NCBI GenBank assembly: GCA_035327305.1
Contig: DAOLDL010000117.1
Coordinates: forward strand, 1-6,650
From: CALMUP01 sp035327305
GTDB taxonomy: Bacteria; Verrucomicrobiota; Kiritimatiellia; CAIVKH01
Length of the DNA: 6,650 bases
Reading direction: 5' to 3'
A model generated the notes under the pieces. The model made no database searches, was not told the DNA's origin, and saw nothing but the letters and a program-made list of their open reading frames with translations. Position numbers and translations under genes: made by a program. Shown piece after piece: positions 5,119 to 6,650 of the stretch. Every line of letters starts with the position of its first letter. Position 1 is the first letter of the stretch.

Positions 5119-6498
5119 ATGCGTGATGTAACAACGGTACTTCCGACCGCTCTGCAGAATCTGAAAGCGGCCGCACGCTTCCGGCCCGTGGACATGATCA
5201 ACTGGGGCCGGCTGGTCAAACCCCTGCGCGACCACCAACAAAACCAGGCCGGATTTGATTTGCTCGGAATGCTGTTTCACATGTTCACCCGTATGCCGTT
5301 TGATTATACCCCAGGGTCAGCCGCCGACACGAAGACACCGCCCTGGCGAATTCCGCCCGCCAACCGTATCGGGCGGGAGCCGTCCGTGGGATTGTTTGTC
5401 GATGCGCCCGAACATTTAAGCGGCGTGGCCACTACGCTCAACAACTGGAACCGCAATGCCATTGCACGCAGTCTTTCATTCAGAGTTCACAGCGCCGGAG
5501 ACCAGCCAGTCATTGACGGCGCCGTAAATTTTTCGCAAACCGGAACCTTTAAACTTGCCGCATACGAGGGCCTTTCGTTGCGCATGACCGATGTGGCAAA
5601 CGTTCTCCACTACGTGCAGGAAAGCGATATCGATGTATTTCACCTTTCCACGCCCGGCCCGGTCGGACTCATCGGCTTACTGGCCGCCCGCGCGAAAAAA
5701 CGTCCGGTTGTCAGCACCTTTCACACGCATTTTCCATCTTACGTCGGTCGTCTTACCGGAGATCCGGTGCTGGAGGAGGTTGCATGGGGATACATGCGTT
5801 GGTTTTACGGCCAGATGGATCGGGTCGCCGCACCCTCCACCGCCATACGCGAAGAATTGATCGAACATGGAATTGACGCCGGCAAAGTGGTGGTGGTCGG
5901 TCGTGGCGTTGACGGCATGAAATTCAATCCCGCCCATCGCGATGAGTCATTGCGAGCTTCGTGGGGTTGTGATCGTCAGACCAGGGTCTTGCTTTATGTC
6001 GGACGCTTGTCGCGGGAAAAGAACCTGGATTGCCTGGTCGAGGCCTATATTCGGCTTCGCCAACAGCACCGCGATATTCGCCTTGTTCTTACCGGCGAGG
6101 GTCCACATGAACAAGAATTGAAAACCACGTTGCAAGATTCATCGGTTATATTTACCGGTATCAAACGCGGCGAGGAACTTGCCCGGCATTATGCGTCCGC
6201 AGATGTTTTTGTATTTCCAAGTGAGACGGATACGCTGGGGAATGTGGTGCTCGAGGCGCAGGCATCCGGCCTGCCTGTGGTGGTCTCTTCCGTGGGTGGC
6301 CCGCGCGATTGTGTGCTGGATGGAATTTCGGGAATCGTATTGCCCCAAATGAACTCCGAGTCGCTGGCGGTGACGTTGGATGACATGATCAACCGCAAGG
6401 CGGCCATGACCGCAATGAAGTCCGCCGCCCGCCGGCACAGCCGACGCTTCACCCACGAGGGGGCGTTTGATGCTTTCTGGAATATGCATCATCTTTAA
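5119..6498 (+). CDS. GT4-family (GT-B fold) glycosyltransferase, SQD2/MgtA-like
   Basis: A 459-residue retaining glycosyltransferase, probably cytoplasmic or at the inner membrane face, moving a sugar from a nucleotide donor to a lipid or glycan acceptor. The N-terminal GT4 domain (about 88-270) has the SGVATT loop (101-106) and HTHFPSY (202-208), a block shared with sulfolipid synthase SQD2 and GDP-mannose-dependent transferases, then GRGVDGMKFNP (261-271). The donor-binding domain (about 288-425) has VGRLSREKN with Arg297 and Lys301 for the donor phosphates, LTGEGP (324-329), and FPSETDTLGNVVLEA (366-380), where Asp371 and Glu379 form the acidic E-x7-E-type pair. Residues 1-85 precede the normal domain start and match nothing I recognise. 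The start is supported by AGGAG 8 nt upstream. Donor and acceptor cannot be read from sequence. It stands alone, divergent from the DUF2059 gene. Confidence 0.88.
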   Translation: MRDVTTVLPTALQNLKAAARFRPVDMINWGRLVKPLRDHQQNQAGFDLLGMLFHMFTRMPFDYTPGSAADTKTPPWRIPPANRIGREPSVGLFVDAPEHLSGVATTLNNWNRNAIARSLSFRVHSAGDQPVIDGAVNFSQTGTFKLAAYEGLSLRMTDVANVLHYVQESDIDVFHLSTPGPVGLIGLLAARAKKRPVVSTFHTHFPSYVGRLTGDPVLEEVAWGYMRWFYGQMDRVAAPSTAIREELIEHGIDAGKVVVVGRGVDGMKFNPAHRDESLRASWGCDRQTRVLLYVGRLSREKNLDCLVEAYIRLRQQHRDIRLVLTGEGPHEQELKTTLQDSSVIFTGIKRGEELARHYASADVFVFPSETDTLGNVVLEAQASGLPVVVSSVGGPRDCVLDGISGIVLPQMNSESLAVTLDDMINRKAAMTAMKSAARRHSRRFTHEGAFDAFWNMHHL

Positions 6499-6531
6499 TG
6501 CTTGCGCCTTTACCGTTAAACCAGTGGCCAA

Positions 6532-6549
6532 GGACTCGAACTCGGGTCC
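6532..6549 (+). terminator. Stem-loop 33 nt after the glycosyltransferase stop
   Basis: GGACTCG (6532-6538) and CGGGTCC (6543-6549) form a 7-bp stem, six Watson-Crick pairs and one G-U wobble, around the loop AACT. Its position just after the stop codon at 6496-6498 suits a terminator or 3'-end stabiliser. CAACTTATCC follows rather than a T-run, so it would be a poor intrinsic terminator on its own. Confidence 0.35.
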
Positions 6550-6623
6550 CAACTTATCCTCGTCCATCCCGCCCCTAATCCTGATCGAAAAGAGATTAAC
6601 CCGAAAACCGGAGTTGAAGGTGG

Positions 6624-6650
6624 ATGCAGAGTCGCAGTGCTTTCGTGCGA
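6624..6650 (+). CDS. Possible start of a further gene, cut by the window edge
   Basis: An ATG at 6624 opens a reading frame that stays open for nine codons to the end of the window (MQSRSAFVR). GGAG at 6610-6613 lies 10 nt upstream and AAGG at 6617-6620 only 3 nt upstream, so the ribosome-binding site is plausible but not clean. A second frame starting at TTG 6614 or GTG 6620 is also open to the edge. Too short to assign any function or to be sure it is coding. Confidence 0.15.

Noticed and set aside
6525..6560. tRNA-like T-loop string GGACTCGAAC (reverse of GTTCGAGTCC), suggesting a tRNA end or attachment site
   Set aside because: No 5-bp T-stem, acceptor stem, anticodon arm or D-arm can be drawn around it. 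The bases are better explained by the 7-bp hairpin at 6532-6549.
6139..6567. 142-codon open frame on - overlapping the glycosyltransferase 3' half
   Set aside because: It is antisense to conserved GT4 motifs and its translation resembles no family I know; it is best explained as a shadow of the GC-rich coding strand.

Overview
The window looks like chromosomal DNA from a Gram-negative bacterium of moderately high GC content. The support is a classical Sec signal peptide on a soluble (non-lipoprotein) ferric-binding protein and a DUF2059-type periplasmic protein, a family typical of proteobacteria. The sequence alone does not let me name a genus or even a class with confidence. There are five convincing genes, no RNA genes, no CRISPR array and no mobile element.

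Positions 1-4419 hold one tightly packed operon on the + strand. A sigma70-like promoter (71-98), surrounded by small palindromes, leads into a DtxR/IdeR-type metal-dependent repressor (139-699). The three parts of an Fbp-type Fe(III) ABC importer follow: periplasmic binding protein (696-1739), fused two-domain permease (1742-3394) and ATPase with a TOBE domain (3391-4419). Two of the three junctions are ATGA stop/start overlaps and the third has a 2-nt gap, so expression is probably translationally coupled. The simplest reading is an auto-regulated iron-uptake operon: the repressor senses intracellular metal and shuts down import. A DtxR-type rather than Fur-type regulator controls it. The regulator is non-standard: it has a His at the position of the DtxR Met10 ligand, an acidic ancillary site, no SH3 domain, and a C-terminal cysteine cluster (C-x6-C-x2-C-x3-C).

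Convergent to the operon (4472-4945, - strand) is a small exported DUF2059 protein. A 173-nt divergent intergenic region (4946-5118) with an uninterrupted run of 12 C separates it from a + strand GT4 glycosyltransferase (5119-6498) resembling the SQD2/MgtA-type glycolipid or mannosyl transferases, with an unassigned N-terminal segment of about 85 residues. The last 150 nt hold a good hairpin and possibly the first codons of a further gene. Neither of these two genes has a visible functional link to the iron operon.

Nothing here amounts to a wholly new system. The most unusual element is the DtxR-like repressor with its cysteine-rich tail heading a ferric-import operon.
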